The notes under the pieces were generated by a model that was given only the letters and a program-made list of their open reading frames with translations, had not been told where the DNA came from and did no database searches. DNA of 38,741 bases from an uncultured Pelagibacteraceae bacterium (GTDB lineage: Bacteria > Pseudomonadota > Alphaproteobacteria > Pelagibacterales > Pelagibacteraceae): the NCBI GenBank assembly GCA_902603945.1, contig CACKWP010000001.1, positions 1 through 38,741 on the forward strand, read 5' to 3'. Positions 6,318 through 14,347 of this stretch are shown piece after piece. The position numbers were made by a program, and so were the translations under genes. The number at the start of each line of letters is the position of its first letter. The stretch's first letter is position 1.

Positions 6318-8462
6318 ATGAGTTTAATAGATAAAAATGGGCTTAAAATAAGTTCAAAGCTGTTTGATTTTATAAATAATGAAGCCATACCCGGAACAGG
6401 TATCAAAATAGAGGAATTTTGGAATAATTTTGAAAAAACTGTGCATGAGCTTGCTCCGATTAATAAAAATTTAATTGAAAAAAGAGAAAATATTCAAAAT
6501 AAAATTAATGATTGGCACAAACAAAACGCCGGTAAAGAATTAAATAAAAAAGAATATACAAAGTTCCTAAAATCTATTTCTTATATTGTTGAAGAAAAAG
6601 ATGACTTCAGCATTGAAACAGATAAAGTTGATGCTGAAATTTCATCTATAGCGGGTCCACAACTAGTTGTTCCAGTAGATAATGCTAGATACGCATTAAA
6701 TGCTGCTAATGCTCGTTGGGGTAGTTTGTATGACGCACTTTACGGAACAGATGTAATTCCTGGAGAAAAATTTAAAGATTTTAATGAGAAAAGAGCTGAC
6801 AAAGTTATCGAATATGTAAGAAAATTTTTAGATGAGATAGCACCAATTAATGATCTTAATTGGAATGAAGTTTCAGAAATTAAAATTCAAAATAGAGAAT
6901 TAGTTTTAACAGATGGCAAAGATAAAAAAAATCTAAAAAGTAAAAACCAATTTATAGGTTTTACTGGGCAGACAGATAAGCCAAGCTCAATATTATTAAA
7001 AAACAATAATCTTCATATTGAGATTGTAATCGATCCAAATCATACGGTTGGAAAATATGATAAAGCCTCTATTTCTGATATTATAGTCGAGTCTGCAATT
7101 TCAACAATTATTGATAATGAAGACTCAGTTGCAGCTGTTGATGCTGAAGATAAAGTTAAATGTTATAGGAACTGGTTAGGTTTAATGAAGGGTGACTTAA
7201 CTGCAGATATAGAGAAAGAAGGAAAAAAATTTACAAGAAAATTAAATCCAGATCGACATTACATATCCAAAGATGGGGAAAAATTAATTTTGCATGGAAG
7301 GGCTTTATTGCTTAATCGTAACGTAGGACATTTAATGACTAATCCTTCAATTCTGTTAAAAGATGGTTCAGAAATACCTGAAGGTATAATGGACGCGTTT
7401 ATTGCAACACTTTGTGCTTTACATGATTTCAAAAATAAAAAAAATTCAAGGACTGGATCTGTTTACATTGTAAAGCCAAAAATGCATGGTCCAGAGGAAG
7501 TTGCTTTCACAAATTCACTTTTTGGCAAGGTTGAAGAAGCTTTAGGAATAGAAAAAAATTCAATAAAAGTTGGAATAATGGATGAAGAGAGAAGAACCAC
7601 AGTCAATTTAAAAGAGTGTATAAGACAAGTGAAAAATAGAATTGTGTTTATCAATACGGGATTCCTAGATCGAACAGGAGATGAAATGCATACCTCATTT
7701 GAAGCTGGACCAATGATTTTTAAGGGGGATATGAAAAAATCAACTTGGTTAGAGACTTACGAGAACTGGAACGTAGATGTTGGATTAAGTTGTGGCTTTT
7801 CAGGAAGAGCTCAAATTGGCAAGGGTATGTGGGCTATGCCAGATCAGATGGCAAATATGATGGAACAAAAAATTGGTCATCCGAAATCTGGTGCAAACTG
7901 CGCCTGGGTTCCTTCACCCACAGCAGCTACACTACATTCGATACATTATCATAAGGTGAATGTATTTAACGTACAAAATAAAATTAAATCTAGAAGTAAA
8001 GCGCAATTAGAAAATATACTAGAAATTCCAAAAGCTGATAGGCCTAACTGGGCATTAGATGACATAAATCGTGAGTTAGAAAATAATGCTCAAGGAATTT
8101 TAGGGTATGTTGTGAGATGGATAAATCAAGGGGTAGGTTGTTCAAAAGTTCCAGATATTAATAATGTGGGTTTGATGGAAGACAGAGCCACACTTAGAAT
8201 TTCTTCTCAACACATAGCAAATTGGTTGCATCATGGAATTTGTAATAAAGATCAGGTCATGGAGGTCATGAAAAAAATGGCTAAAATAGTTGATGAACAA
8301 AACAAAAATGATTTAAATTATCAAAAAATGTCAGATAATTTTGATAAATCAGTAGCATTTTCTGCTGCCTGTGACCTTGTTTTTAAAGGTAAAGATCAAC
8401 CCTCGGGTTATACAGAACCTCTATTGCATCAAAAAAGGCTTGAGAGAAAAAAAAATAATTAA
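6318..8462 (+). CDS. glcB: Malate synthase G
   Basis: Condenses glyoxylate with acetyl-CoA to malate, feeding C2 carbon (glycolate, glycine-derived glyoxylate) into the TCA cycle. At 714 residues it has the length of the monomeric G isoform (about 720), not the short A form. Seen in order: [31 protein letters not shown] (two overlapping motif stretches), [18 protein letters not shown], the catalytic region [13 protein letters not shown], and [21 protein letters not shown]. The C-terminal region around [17 protein letters not shown] carries the acetyl-CoA side. The leader is at most 57 bp, with no glycine riboswitch. The stop codon is shared as a palindromic TTAA with convergent recR. Confidence 0.97.
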   Translation: MSLIDKNGLKISSKLFDFINNEAIPGTGIKIEEFWNNFEKTVHELAPINKNLIEKRENIQNKINDWHKQNAGKELNKKEYTKFLKSISYIVEEKDDFSIETDKVDAEISSIAGPQLVVPVDNARYALNAANARWGSLYDALYGTDVIPGEKFKDFNEKRADKVIEYVRKFLDEIAPINDLNWNEVSEIKIQNRELVLTDGKDKKNLKSKNQFIGFTGQTDKPSSILLKNNNLHIEIVIDPNHTVGKYDKASISDIIVESAISTIIDNEDSVAAVDAEDKVKCYRNWLGLMKGDLTADIEKEGKKFTRKLNPDRHYISKDGEKLILHGRALLLNRNVGHLMTNPSILLKDGSEIPEGIMDAFIATLCALHDFKNKKNSRTGSVYIVKPKMHGPEEVAFTNSLFGKVEEALGIEKNSIKVGIMDEERRTTVNLKECIRQVKNRIVFINTGFLDRTGDEMHTSFEAGPMIFKGDMKKSTWLETYENWNVDVGLSCGFSGRAQIGKGMWAMPDQMANMMEQKIGHPKSGANCAWVPSPTAATLHSIHYHKVNVFNVQNKIKSRSKAQLENILEIPKADRPNWALDDINRELENNAQGILGYVVRWINQGVGCSKVPDINNVGLMEDRATLRISSQHIANWLHHGICNKDQVMEVMKKMAKIVDEQNKNDLNYQKMSDNFDKSVAFSAACDLVFKGKDQPSGYTEPLLHQKRLERKKNN

Positions 8463-9064
8463 CTTTCAGTTACAGGAACTCTATTTTTAAAAGCTGAAAA
8501 TAATGTTCCATCATCCAATTGTTCAATTTCACCACCTACTGGCAAACCTTGAGCTAATTTAGTTATTTTTAATTTGCCATTTTTAATCGTATCTTCAATA
8601 TAATGAGCAGTAGTTTGCCCTTCTACTGTAGCACTTGTGGCGATAATAACCTCTTTCAAATTATTTTTTTTTATTCTTTTTACTAGCGAATTAATTAAAA
8701 GGTTTTTTTGTTCGTAATTTTCATTTGAATTTAATGTACCACCCAAAATGTGGTAATGACCTTTATAAATATTAGCAGAATCTATAACCCACATATCAGC
8801 AAGATTTTCAACTACACAAATTTTGTCATATGAATTATCTGATGAACAAATACAAACTTTGTCAATAATCTTTAAATTTCCACAGTCTATACATCTTACT
8901 ACTTTTTTGTAAACTTGGGCTAAAGATTTGGCTAAGGGCTTCACCATGTTATCTTTATTATTTATTAATTTTAAAATTATTCTTTTCGCTGATTTAGGTC
9001 CTAAGCCAGGCAATTTTGAAAATTGCTGGATTAACTCTTTTATTTCTGGAATATCGTTGTCCAT
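8459..9064 (-). CDS. recR: Recombination mediator RecR
   Basis: Part of the RecFOR system that loads RecA on gapped DNA. The 201-residue protein has the N-terminal helix-hairpin-helix ([12 protein letters not shown]), a four-cysteine zinc finger (CIDCGN then CICSS), the Toprim domain ([23 protein letters not shown]) and the C-terminal [14 protein letters not shown] and [19 protein letters not shown] motifs. Its ATG overlaps the ybaB stop as TAATG. The order dnaX-ybaB-recR is a widely conserved cluster. It is convergent with glcB, sharing the 4-bp TTAA that serves as stop for both. Confidence 0.97.
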   Translation of the reverse strand: MDNDIPEIKELIQQFSKLPGLGPKSAKRIILKLINNKDNMVKPLAKSLAQVYKKVVRCIDCGNLKIIDKVCICSSDNSYDKICVVENLADMWVIDSANIYKGHYHILGGTLNSNENYEQKNLLINSLVKRIKKNNLKEVIIATSATVEGQTTAHYIEDTIKNGKLKITKLAQGLPVGGEIEQLDDGTLFSAFKNRVPVTES

Positions 9065-9384
9065 TAAAAAGGGAGTTTAAAATCTGGGGGTAAATTAAGT
9101 CCTCCAGTTACCTTAGAAAGTTCTTCGGTAGATTTCTTTTTTAAGTTTTCTTTAGCATTGTTATAGGCAGCTATTATCAGATCATTAATAATTTCTTGAC
9201 TTTCTTTTTTCGCTTGGTCACTTATAGTTATTGATCTTAGTTCATAGTCACCTGATAAAATTACTTTAACGAGATTTCCGCCAGCTTCTCCTTCTACTTC
9301 GATTTTTTTAATTTGATCTTGAACTTCTTTCATTTTCTCTTGCATGGCCTTTGCTTTGGATAACATGTCAGAAAAATTTGTCAT
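9064..9384 (-). CDS. ybaB: YbaB/EbfC family nucleoid-associated protein
   Basis: A small dimeric DNA-binding protein of 106 residues. The family shape is plain: an N-terminal coiled helix (MLSKAKAMQEKMKEVQDQI), the strand region EGEAGGNLVKVILSGDYELRSI, a second long helix (DLIIAAYNNAKENLKKKS) and a Gly/Pro-rich end (TGGLNLPPDFKLPF). It sits between dnaX and recR, as in many bacteria. Its ATG directly follows the dnaX stop (TAAATG), and its own stop overlaps recR. The exact role is not established in the family beyond DNA binding and possible links to recombination. Confidence 0.94.
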   Translation of the reverse strand: MTNFSDMLSKAKAMQEKMKEVQDQIKKIEVEGEAGGNLVKVILSGDYELRSITISDQAKKESQEIINDLIIAAYNNAKENLKKKSTEELSKVTGGLNLPPDFKLPF

Positions 9385-11058
9385 TTAATCCTCTTCTTTA
9401 AAATCAATTAATTTTGCATCCGGGAACACTCTTTGAATGTCTTGGGCTATTTTTGTTTTCTTAAATTCTTCTATTTTGCTATTCTTCTCTTCTAAGTTCA
9501 TTTCGTGAATACTTTTTGCATTATCATTTTTACTTAAAGAAATAATCCATCTTTCACCAGTCCATGAAAGTAATTTTTCTGAAAGGTTTTTGATAAAATT
9601 CTTATTCAATTTTTCATTAAAACTAATATCAATTTTTCCTTTATTGAAGCTTACCAATTTAACGTTTCTTTCAAGATCGTACTTTAGTTCTATCTCCTTT
9701 TCTTTATTGGCTTGGTCAATTAAATCCTGAAAACTTGTTATATCAATTTTAGAATCTAGATTTTTCCTCAGTAAATTTTTTGTTGGATGTGCTTTAATTT
9801 GATTTATATTTTTAAGCTGATTTTTAATCTGGTTGGGAATGTTGGCTTCCGATGATTTATCATCTATTTTTTTTCCTATTAAACTTTCGTTTGATAGTTG
9901 ATTATTAGTACTTTCTAAATTTGAGATTTCGTGTTTTGATCCTATATTTTTTAAATGAGTCATTTGTATTAGATACATTTCTAAAGTTAAATTTTCATTA
10001 CCAATTACTCTTAAATCTTCAATAGTTTTAACAGTAAGTTGCCAAAACAATCCTATATCTTGCATGTCTATGTTCTTAGAATATTTATCAATCATCTCAA
10101 CTTCTGACTCCGAAACTGACATGTCTTTTTCAATAGATCCTAAGCTTATTCTTCGACTAAATAGATATAAAACTTCTAAAATATCATTTAAAAAATTTTT
10201 TGCGTCCAAGCCATCATTAATAAGCTCACTTAAGAGATTTAAAGCATCTTTTTCATTGCCACTTAAGACCTCCTTGAATAAAGAAATAATTTTACTTTTA
10301 TCCGCTAAACCTAACATTTGTCTTACTTCTGGCTCTGTAATCTTCTTATTTTGATTTATTGATTGAGAAATTAATGCTCTATCCAAGAGAGAAACGGAGT
10401 CCCTTACTGAACCCTCTGAAGTTCGTGCGATTAATTTTATTGCATCATCTGAAATGTTACCTTTTTCTTTAACAGCAATTTTCTGAAGATGTTCACAAAG
10501 CAAATCTACGCTTACTCTTCTCAAATCAAACCTCTGACATCTAGATAAAATAGTAACAGGAATTTTTCTAACCTCTGTTGTCGCTAAAATAAACTTCAGA
10601 CTTGGAGGCGGCTCCTCTAAAGTTTTGAGTAAGCCGTTAAATGCCTGTTTTGAAAGCATGTGAACTTCGTCTATTATAAATATTTTAAATTTTGCACTTG
10701 TAGGGCTGTATTTAGAATTTTCAATTAATTCTCTAATATCGTCTATTCCAGTTTTAGATGCGGCATCCATTTCTAAAATATCGATATGATTTGAATTAAT
10801 GATTTCTTGACAAGTCGGGCAGAATTTTTCTCCAGAGCATAAGATTTTCGGGTCTTCGTTTTTTGGGCAGTTCAATGCCTTTGCAATCAATCTAGCTGTT
10901 GTTGTTTTTCCAACACCTCTTATGCCAGTTAGTAAATATGCATTCGGAGTCTTTCCCAACTTTATTGCATTGGTAATTGTCTGCACCATTACTTCCTGAC
11001 CAATTAAATCTTTAAATTCTTGAGGTCTATATTTAAGTGCTAAAATTTTATTTGTCAT
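9385..11058 (-). CDS. dnaX: DNA polymerase III subunit gamma/tau
   Basis: Clamp-loader ATPase subunit. The N-terminal AAA+ module shows LALKYRPQEFKDLIGQE, Walker A GIRGVGKTTTARLIAKALNC, a four-cysteine zinc site (NC, LC, CPTC), Walker B IFIIDEVHMLSKQAFNGLLKTLEEPP and sensor 1 FILATTEVRKIP with ILSRCQRFDLRR. Domain III follows. The C-terminal part after about residue 370 is Asn/Lys-rich and divergent, ending in a DnaX C-terminal-like domain. I placed the start at 11058 (MTNKILALKYRP, 557 residues). The in-frame upstream ATG at 11094 would translate the 3' part of the SRP RNA. The chosen ATG is 6 nt from the SRP RNA end. I see no obvious frameshift cassette for a separate gamma form. Confidence 0.96.
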   Translation of the reverse strand: MTNKILALKYRPQEFKDLIGQEVMVQTITNAIKLGKTPNAYLLTGIRGVGKTTTARLIAKALNCPKNEDPKILCSGEKFCPTCQEIINSNHIDILEMDAASKTGIDDIRELIENSKYSPTSAKFKIFIIDEVHMLSKQAFNGLLKTLEEPPPSLKFILATTEVRKIPVTILSRCQRFDLRRVSVDLLCEHLQKIAVKEKGNISDDAIKLIARTSEGSVRDSVSLLDRALISQSINQNKKITEPEVRQMLGLADKSKIISLFKEVLSGNEKDALNLLSELINDGLDAKNFLNDILEVLYLFSRRISLGSIEKDMSVSESEVEMIDKYSKNIDMQDIGLFWQLTVKTIEDLRVIGNENLTLEMYLIQMTHLKNIGSKHEISNLESTNNQLSNESLIGKKIDDKSSEANIPNQIKNQLKNINQIKAHPTKNLLRKNLDSKIDITSFQDLIDQANKEKEIELKYDLERNVKLVSFNKGKIDISFNEKLNKNFIKNLSEKLLSWTGERWIISLSKNDNAKSIHEMNLEEKNSKIEEFKKTKIAQDIQRVFPDAKLIDFKEED

Positions 11059-11064
11059 TTTAAA

Positions 11065-11154
11065 GAGGCAGGCAACAACCTGAATAATTTTCACTACGGC
11101 TGCTTCTTTTCAGACCTGACCGGGTTTATGAAACATCCACCTGATGCCAACCTC
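11065..11154 (-). ncRNA. ffs: Signal recognition particle RNA, small bacterial (4.5S) type
   Basis: The minus strand contains the universally conserved helix 8 region GGTCAGGTC ... GAAGCAGCC. Canonical CC-GGAA-GG is replaced by CT-GAAA-AG, so the tetraloop is GAAA closed by U-A. The ends pair as GAGG..GGCA at the 5' side with TGCC..CCTC at the 3' side, giving a molecule of about 90 nt. It binds Ffh. It lies directly upstream of dnaX, as in several bacterial phyla. End positions are estimated from pairing. Confidence 0.94.
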
Positions 11155-11160
11155 AATATG

Positions 11161-11190
11161 AGTATATCAAGATCAATTTAAATACCACAA
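11161..11190 (-). promoter_or_regulatory. Probable promoter of ffs-dnaX
   Basis: The minus strand has TTGTGG (11185-11190), an 18-bp spacer and TATACT (11161-11166), which places a start about 7 nt downstream, at the 5' GAGG of the SRP RNA. The -35 overlaps one arm of a 6-bp inverted repeat (CCACAA 11185-11190 / TTGTGG 11205-11210) just after the pheA stop. Confidence 0.55.
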
Positions 11191-11212
11191 GACAAGATTT
11201 CAGTTTTGTGGA

Positions 11213-12055
11213 CTATTTTTGCCTAAATTCTGAAGATTCGTACACTCCTAAGATATCTAAAGTTTCAGTATGAAAACCAAGTTCCTCAAGTGCTTTTTTT
11301 ACTCCGAATTGTTCTAGATGGCCCTCAAGATCAAGATAAAAATTTGCCTGATCAAAAGTATTTTTCACTGAAAAACTCTCCAGCTTTGTTAGATTAACTT
11401 GATTAGTCGCAAAGCCTCCTAGACATTTATAAAGTGCTGATGGTTCACTTTTCACTCTAAATATACAGCTAGTGATATATTTCTTATTTTTATCATATTC
11501 TGGTTGTTCTATATTTTTTCCCATGATTAAAAATCTAGTAACATTTCCTTTATCATCTTCGATATTCTTTTTTAATATTTTTAAATCATACATTTTTGCA
11601 GATAAGTCAGACGCGATTGCAGCTATAGTTTTATCTTTTCCCTCTGCTAAATCCTTAGCAGATCCTGCTGTATCCACTGAAATGATAGATTGAAAATTTT
11701 TTTCTGTAATAATTTTTTGACATTGGCTAATAGCTTGGGCATGACTTCTTACATATTTTATATCCTCCATTGTGGCTTCTTTTTTTCCTAAAAGATTATG
11801 TTCTACTGGTAAAAAATATTCTCCATGAATTTGCAACTTATATTTAGGTAATAGATAATGAATGTCTGCAACTCTTCCAGCTAAAGAATTTTCAATGGGA
11901 ATTACAATTTTATAATCAGAGTCATTGTAGGCCTGTTTAAAAGTTTCTTCAAAAGTCGCACAAGTTTTTATTTCTGCGTTTTTATAGAGTCTTTCTACAG
12001 CAATATGCGAATAAGCTCCTAGCTCACCTTGTATGGCTATTTTAATTTTGCTCAT
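11213..12055 (-). CDS. pheA: Prephenate dehydratase (with ACT domain)
   Basis: Converts prephenate to phenylpyruvate in phenylalanine synthesis. The 280-residue protein has the PDT domain (IAIQGELGAYSHIA, IPIENSLAGRV, HNLLG) with the catalytic TRFLIMG motif near residue 175. A C-terminal ACT domain follows (SALYKCLGGFATNQVNLTKLESF, FYLDLEGH). The usual ESRP of Phe-responsive ACT domains is ESFS here, so feedback binding may differ. There is no chorismate mutase domain, unlike the E. coli fusion. The start at 12055 overlaps the end of kdsB by 14 bp. aroA of the same pathway lies elsewhere in the window, not in this operon. Confidence 0.95.
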   Translation of the reverse strand: MSKIKIAIQGELGAYSHIAVERLYKNAEIKTCATFEETFKQAYNDSDYKIVIPIENSLAGRVADIHYLLPKYKLQIHGEYFLPVEHNLLGKKEATMEDIKYVRSHAQAISQCQKIITEKNFQSIISVDTAGSAKDLAEGKDKTIAAIASDLSAKMYDLKILKKNIEDDKGNVTRFLIMGKNIEQPEYDKNKKYITSCIFRVKSEPSALYKCLGGFATNQVNLTKLESFSVKNTFDQANFYLDLEGHLEQFGVKKALEELGFHTETLDILGVYESSEFRQK

Positions 12056-12785
12056 CTTTTTTCATTATCTTTCTTACTTCCATTAAATCAAGCTTGGTAT
12101 CAACACTTAAAGGAGATGAATTAATATACCCGACATGGATTGTCATTGAATTTTCTAAAGCTCTCATTTGCTCCAACTTTCTCTCTATTTCAAGTCTTGA
12201 TCTTTTAAGCCCTACATATCTTACTAAAGCTTCGCTAGTAAAGGCATAAATACCAACGTGATGATAAAAATTTTTATGTTTTTTTGTATCTATTCTAAAA
12301 AAATCAATTGCTTGTTCGTATTGATTATTTGGAAGCTCATTTTTGACAGCAACTTTTACATTGTTTTCGTCTAATAATTCTGTTTTTGAAGCAAAAGAGC
12401 TCGCTAATGTTCCAATATCACAATTTTTTTTATCCATGTAAGATATTAATTCAGTTATAGATCTAGGATCGATATTTGGCATATCTCCCTGCAAATTTAC
12501 AATTGTGTTGGGCTCACTATTTAGATGATCTTTGAAAACTTCATAAATCCTGTCAGTACCAGTTTGATGCTCTGAAGATGTAAGAATTGCTTTTCCACCA
12601 TTGTTGCTTATTAGTTCAATAATTTTTTTATCAGGAGTAGCAACATAAACTTCATCAGAATTAGTTTTTTTTGCAGCCTCGTAGACATGAAGAATCATCT
12701 CTTTATTATTTATTAGCTCTAATGGTTTATTTGGAAGTCTCGATGCTTTTAATCTAGTAGGTATTATTATTGCAGTTTTATTCAT
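12042..12785 (-). CDS. kdsB: 3-deoxy-manno-octulosonate cytidylyltransferase (CMP-Kdo synthetase)
   Basis: Activates Kdo with CTP for LPS inner-core assembly. The N-terminal nucleotide-binding signature is IIPTRLKASRLPNKPLELI. The family motifs VNLQGDMPNIDPRSI and HHVGIYAFTSEALVRYVGL follow, as does LEQMRALENSMTIHV. The length of 247 residues is normal. The ATG at 12785 was chosen because it gives the canonical start MNKTAIIIPTR. A TTG start 15 nt further up would run into a small hairpin. With kdsD, lptC and lptB later in the window it indicates a Kdo-containing outer membrane. It shares an operon with pheA, and cytochrome c is divergent with a 93-bp gap. Confidence 0.95.
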   Translation of the reverse strand: MNKTAIIIPTRLKASRLPNKPLELINNKEMILHVYEAAKKTNSDEVYVATPDKKIIELISNNGGKAILTSSEHQTGTDRIYEVFKDHLNSEPNTIVNLQGDMPNIDPRSITELISYMDKKNCDIGTLASSFASKTELLDENNVKVAVKNELPNNQYEQAIDFFRIDTKKHKNFYHHVGIYAFTSEALVRYVGLKRSRLEIERKLEQMRALENSMTIHVGYINSSPLSVDTKLDLMEVRKIMKKDEQN

Positions 12786-12790
12786 AATTA

Positions 12791-12807
12791 TGCGTCCCAA
12801 AGACGCA
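12791..12807 (-). promoter_or_regulatory. Small hairpin just before the kdsB start codon
   Basis: A 6-bp perfect stem TGCGTC/GACGCA with a 5-nt loop ends 5 nt upstream of the kdsB ATG on the minus strand, preceded by a run of eight T. The polarity is wrong for a terminator in either direction. It occupies the place where a ribosome binding site would be. Confidence 0.4.
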
Positions 12808-12878
12808 AAAAAAATTGAGTAATTTAAAGTTTTTTTTCAAAAGTCGTGCTATATGTCAACTAAGTATCTATCAAAATT

Positions 12879-13424
12879 ATGGACAGTTTTGAAATAAATA
12901 AAATTATTGCAGCAGTTCTCCTTACTGCTCTAATTGTGATTGGAATAGGGAAATTTGCTGACATTTTATTTTACGTTGAGAAACCAAAAGAGTCAGCTTA
13001 CAAAATCGAAGGTTTAGAAGTTGCTACAACTGGAGCTTCCACAGAGAAAGAAACTAAGGTTGTGCAAGCTGTAGATATTAAAGCTCTCTTGGCTATGGGA
13101 GATTTATCTCATGGTGAAAAAGTTTTTAAAAAATGTACAGCTTGTCATCAAATAGCTGATGGTGGAAAAAATATGATTGGTCCTAATCTTTGGGGTGTGA
13201 TTGGTAGAACTGCAGGGTCCATAAGTGATTATAAATATTCTAAAGCAATGATAGCTTATGGGAAAGAATGGTCTTTTGAAGAAATGAACAGTTATTTAAT
13301 TAAACCTCAAGCATACATAAAAGGAACTAAGATGGCTTTTGCTGGTCTGAGAAAAGAAAAAGATAGGGCTTCGGTAATTTTGTTTATGAATTCAAAAAGT
13401 AGTAGCCCAAAACCATTACCTTAA
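12879..13424 (+). CDS. Membrane-anchored class I cytochrome c (CycM-like)
   Basis: Periplasmic-side electron carrier tied to the inner membrane. One uncleaved N-terminal membrane helix (about residues 9-31, IIAAVLLTALIVIGIGKFADIL) and a linker of about 45 residues precede the haem domain. The haem domain has CTACH at 86-90 and the probable axial methionine at GTKMAFAGL (M152). The domain pattern GPNLWGVIGRTAG..YKYSKAM is that of mitochondrial-type cytochrome c. Length (181) and layout match CycM, which links the bc1 complex to cytochrome oxidase in alphaproteobacteria. That role is inferred. It is divergent from kdsB-pheA and convergent with argF, sharing a TTAA stop. Confidence 0.92.
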   Translation: MDSFEINKIIAAVLLTALIVIGIGKFADILFYVEKPKESAYKIEGLEVATTGASTEKETKVVQAVDIKALLAMGDLSHGEKVFKKCTACHQIADGGKNMIGPNLWGVIGRTAGSISDYKYSKAMIAYGKEWSFEEMNSYLIKPQAYIKGTKMAFAGLRKEKDRASVILFMNSKSSSPKPLP

Positions 13425-14347
13425 TCGATACACCATTTAATAATACTCTTTTGAGCGTGAACTCTATTTAGAGCCTGTCTCCAGACAACAGATTGTTTTC
13501 CATCAATAACCTTATCGGTAACTTCTTCTCCTCTGCCTACAGGAAGACAATGCATAAAAATTGCATCTGATTTTGCTTTTAACATTAATTTTTCATTTAC
13601 TTGAAATGGCTTTAGAGTTTTTTTCTTAGACTTTTTATTTACTTTATCATTCATTGAAACCCATTTGTCAGTCATCACACAATCTGAGTTCTTAATAGCC
13701 TCATCTGGTTTTGATGTAATAATTAAACTCACTTTATTTTTTTTTGCCCAACTTAATATCTTTTTATTTGGTGAGTATTTTTTCGGACAACCGATTTTCA
13801 AATTAAAATCAAATTTCCCTGCAGCTTCGATTAAGGAATTAGACATGTTGTTATTACCATCGCCCAACCAAGAAACTGTCTTACCTGTAATAGATCCGTT
13901 GCTTTCTTCGTAGGTTAAAATATCTGACATGATTTGGCAGGGATGACTTAGATCGGATAAACCATTAATTATAGGAATACCTAAATGTTTACCGAACTCT
14001 TCTAAATTCTTGTGAGACGAAGTTCTTAACATAACAATATCTACATATTCAGTTAAAACTTTTGCTGTATCTTTGAGAGACTCTTCCCCTTTTCCATAGT
14101 GAATTCCCTCAGGATTTAAAATAATGGATGATCCACCCAACTGTTTAACCGCGATATCAAAAGACATTCTTGTTCTTGTTGAAGGTTTTTCAAAAATCAT
14201 TGCCATCGATTTACCCTCAAAGGGTTTGTCTTCATCCATGGCAGATTTATTTAAATTTTTTCTTTTAAGTTTTCTTACTTTTGCCTCTTCAATAATAGCT
14301 CTTAAATCGCCAGAGGAATGGTCAGCTATATTTATAAAATTTTTCAT
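13421..14347 (-). CDS. argF: Ornithine carbamoyltransferase
   Basis: Makes citrulline from ornithine and carbamoyl phosphate in arginine synthesis. The carbamoyl-phosphate loop STRTR lies in FEKPSTRTRMSFD; HPCQIMSDILT and the ornithine-side HCLP (FMHCLPVGRGEEV) are intact. The GDGNNNMSNSLI stretch is also typical. I chose the ATG at 14347 (MKNFINIADHS, 308 residues, the family's usual length). It overlaps the argD stop as TAATG. An ATG 15 nt earlier lies within argD and gives a non-conserved extension. It ends head-on with cytochrome c, with which it shares a 4-bp palindromic stop. Confidence 0.97.
   Translation of the reverse strand: MKNFINIADHSSGDLRAIIEEAKVRKLKRKNLNKSAMDEDKPFEGKSMAMIFEKPSTRTRMSFDIAVKQLGGSSIILNPEGIHYGKGEESLKDTAKVLTEYVDIVMLRTSSHKNLEEFGKHLGIPIINGLSDLSHPCQIMSDILTYEESNGSITGKTVSWLGDGNNNMSNSLIEAAGKFDFNLKIGCPKKYSPNKKILSWAKKNKVSLIITSKPDEAIKNSDCVMTDKWVSMNDKVNKKSKKKTLKPFQVNEKLMLKAKSDAIFMHCLPVGRGEEVTDKVIDGKQSVVWRQALNRVHAQKSIIKWCID

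Noticed and set aside
7745-7954. Short plus-strand frame inside glcB
   Set aside because: It lies out of frame within a well-conserved malate synthase region and shows no family features.
9385-11058. Programmed frameshift for a short gamma form of DnaX
   Set aside because: Poly-A/T stretches occur throughout, but no slippery heptamer with a downstream stem at the expected domain border was convincing.
11059-11094. N-terminal extension of dnaX to an ATG at 11094
   Set aside because: It would translate the 3' part of the SRP RNA. The conserved protein begins at MTNKILALKYRP.
12791-12807. Intrinsic terminator at the kdsB leader hairpin
   Set aside because: The T-run precedes the stem on the kdsB strand and an A-run follows it on the other strand, so neither direction has stem then U-tract.
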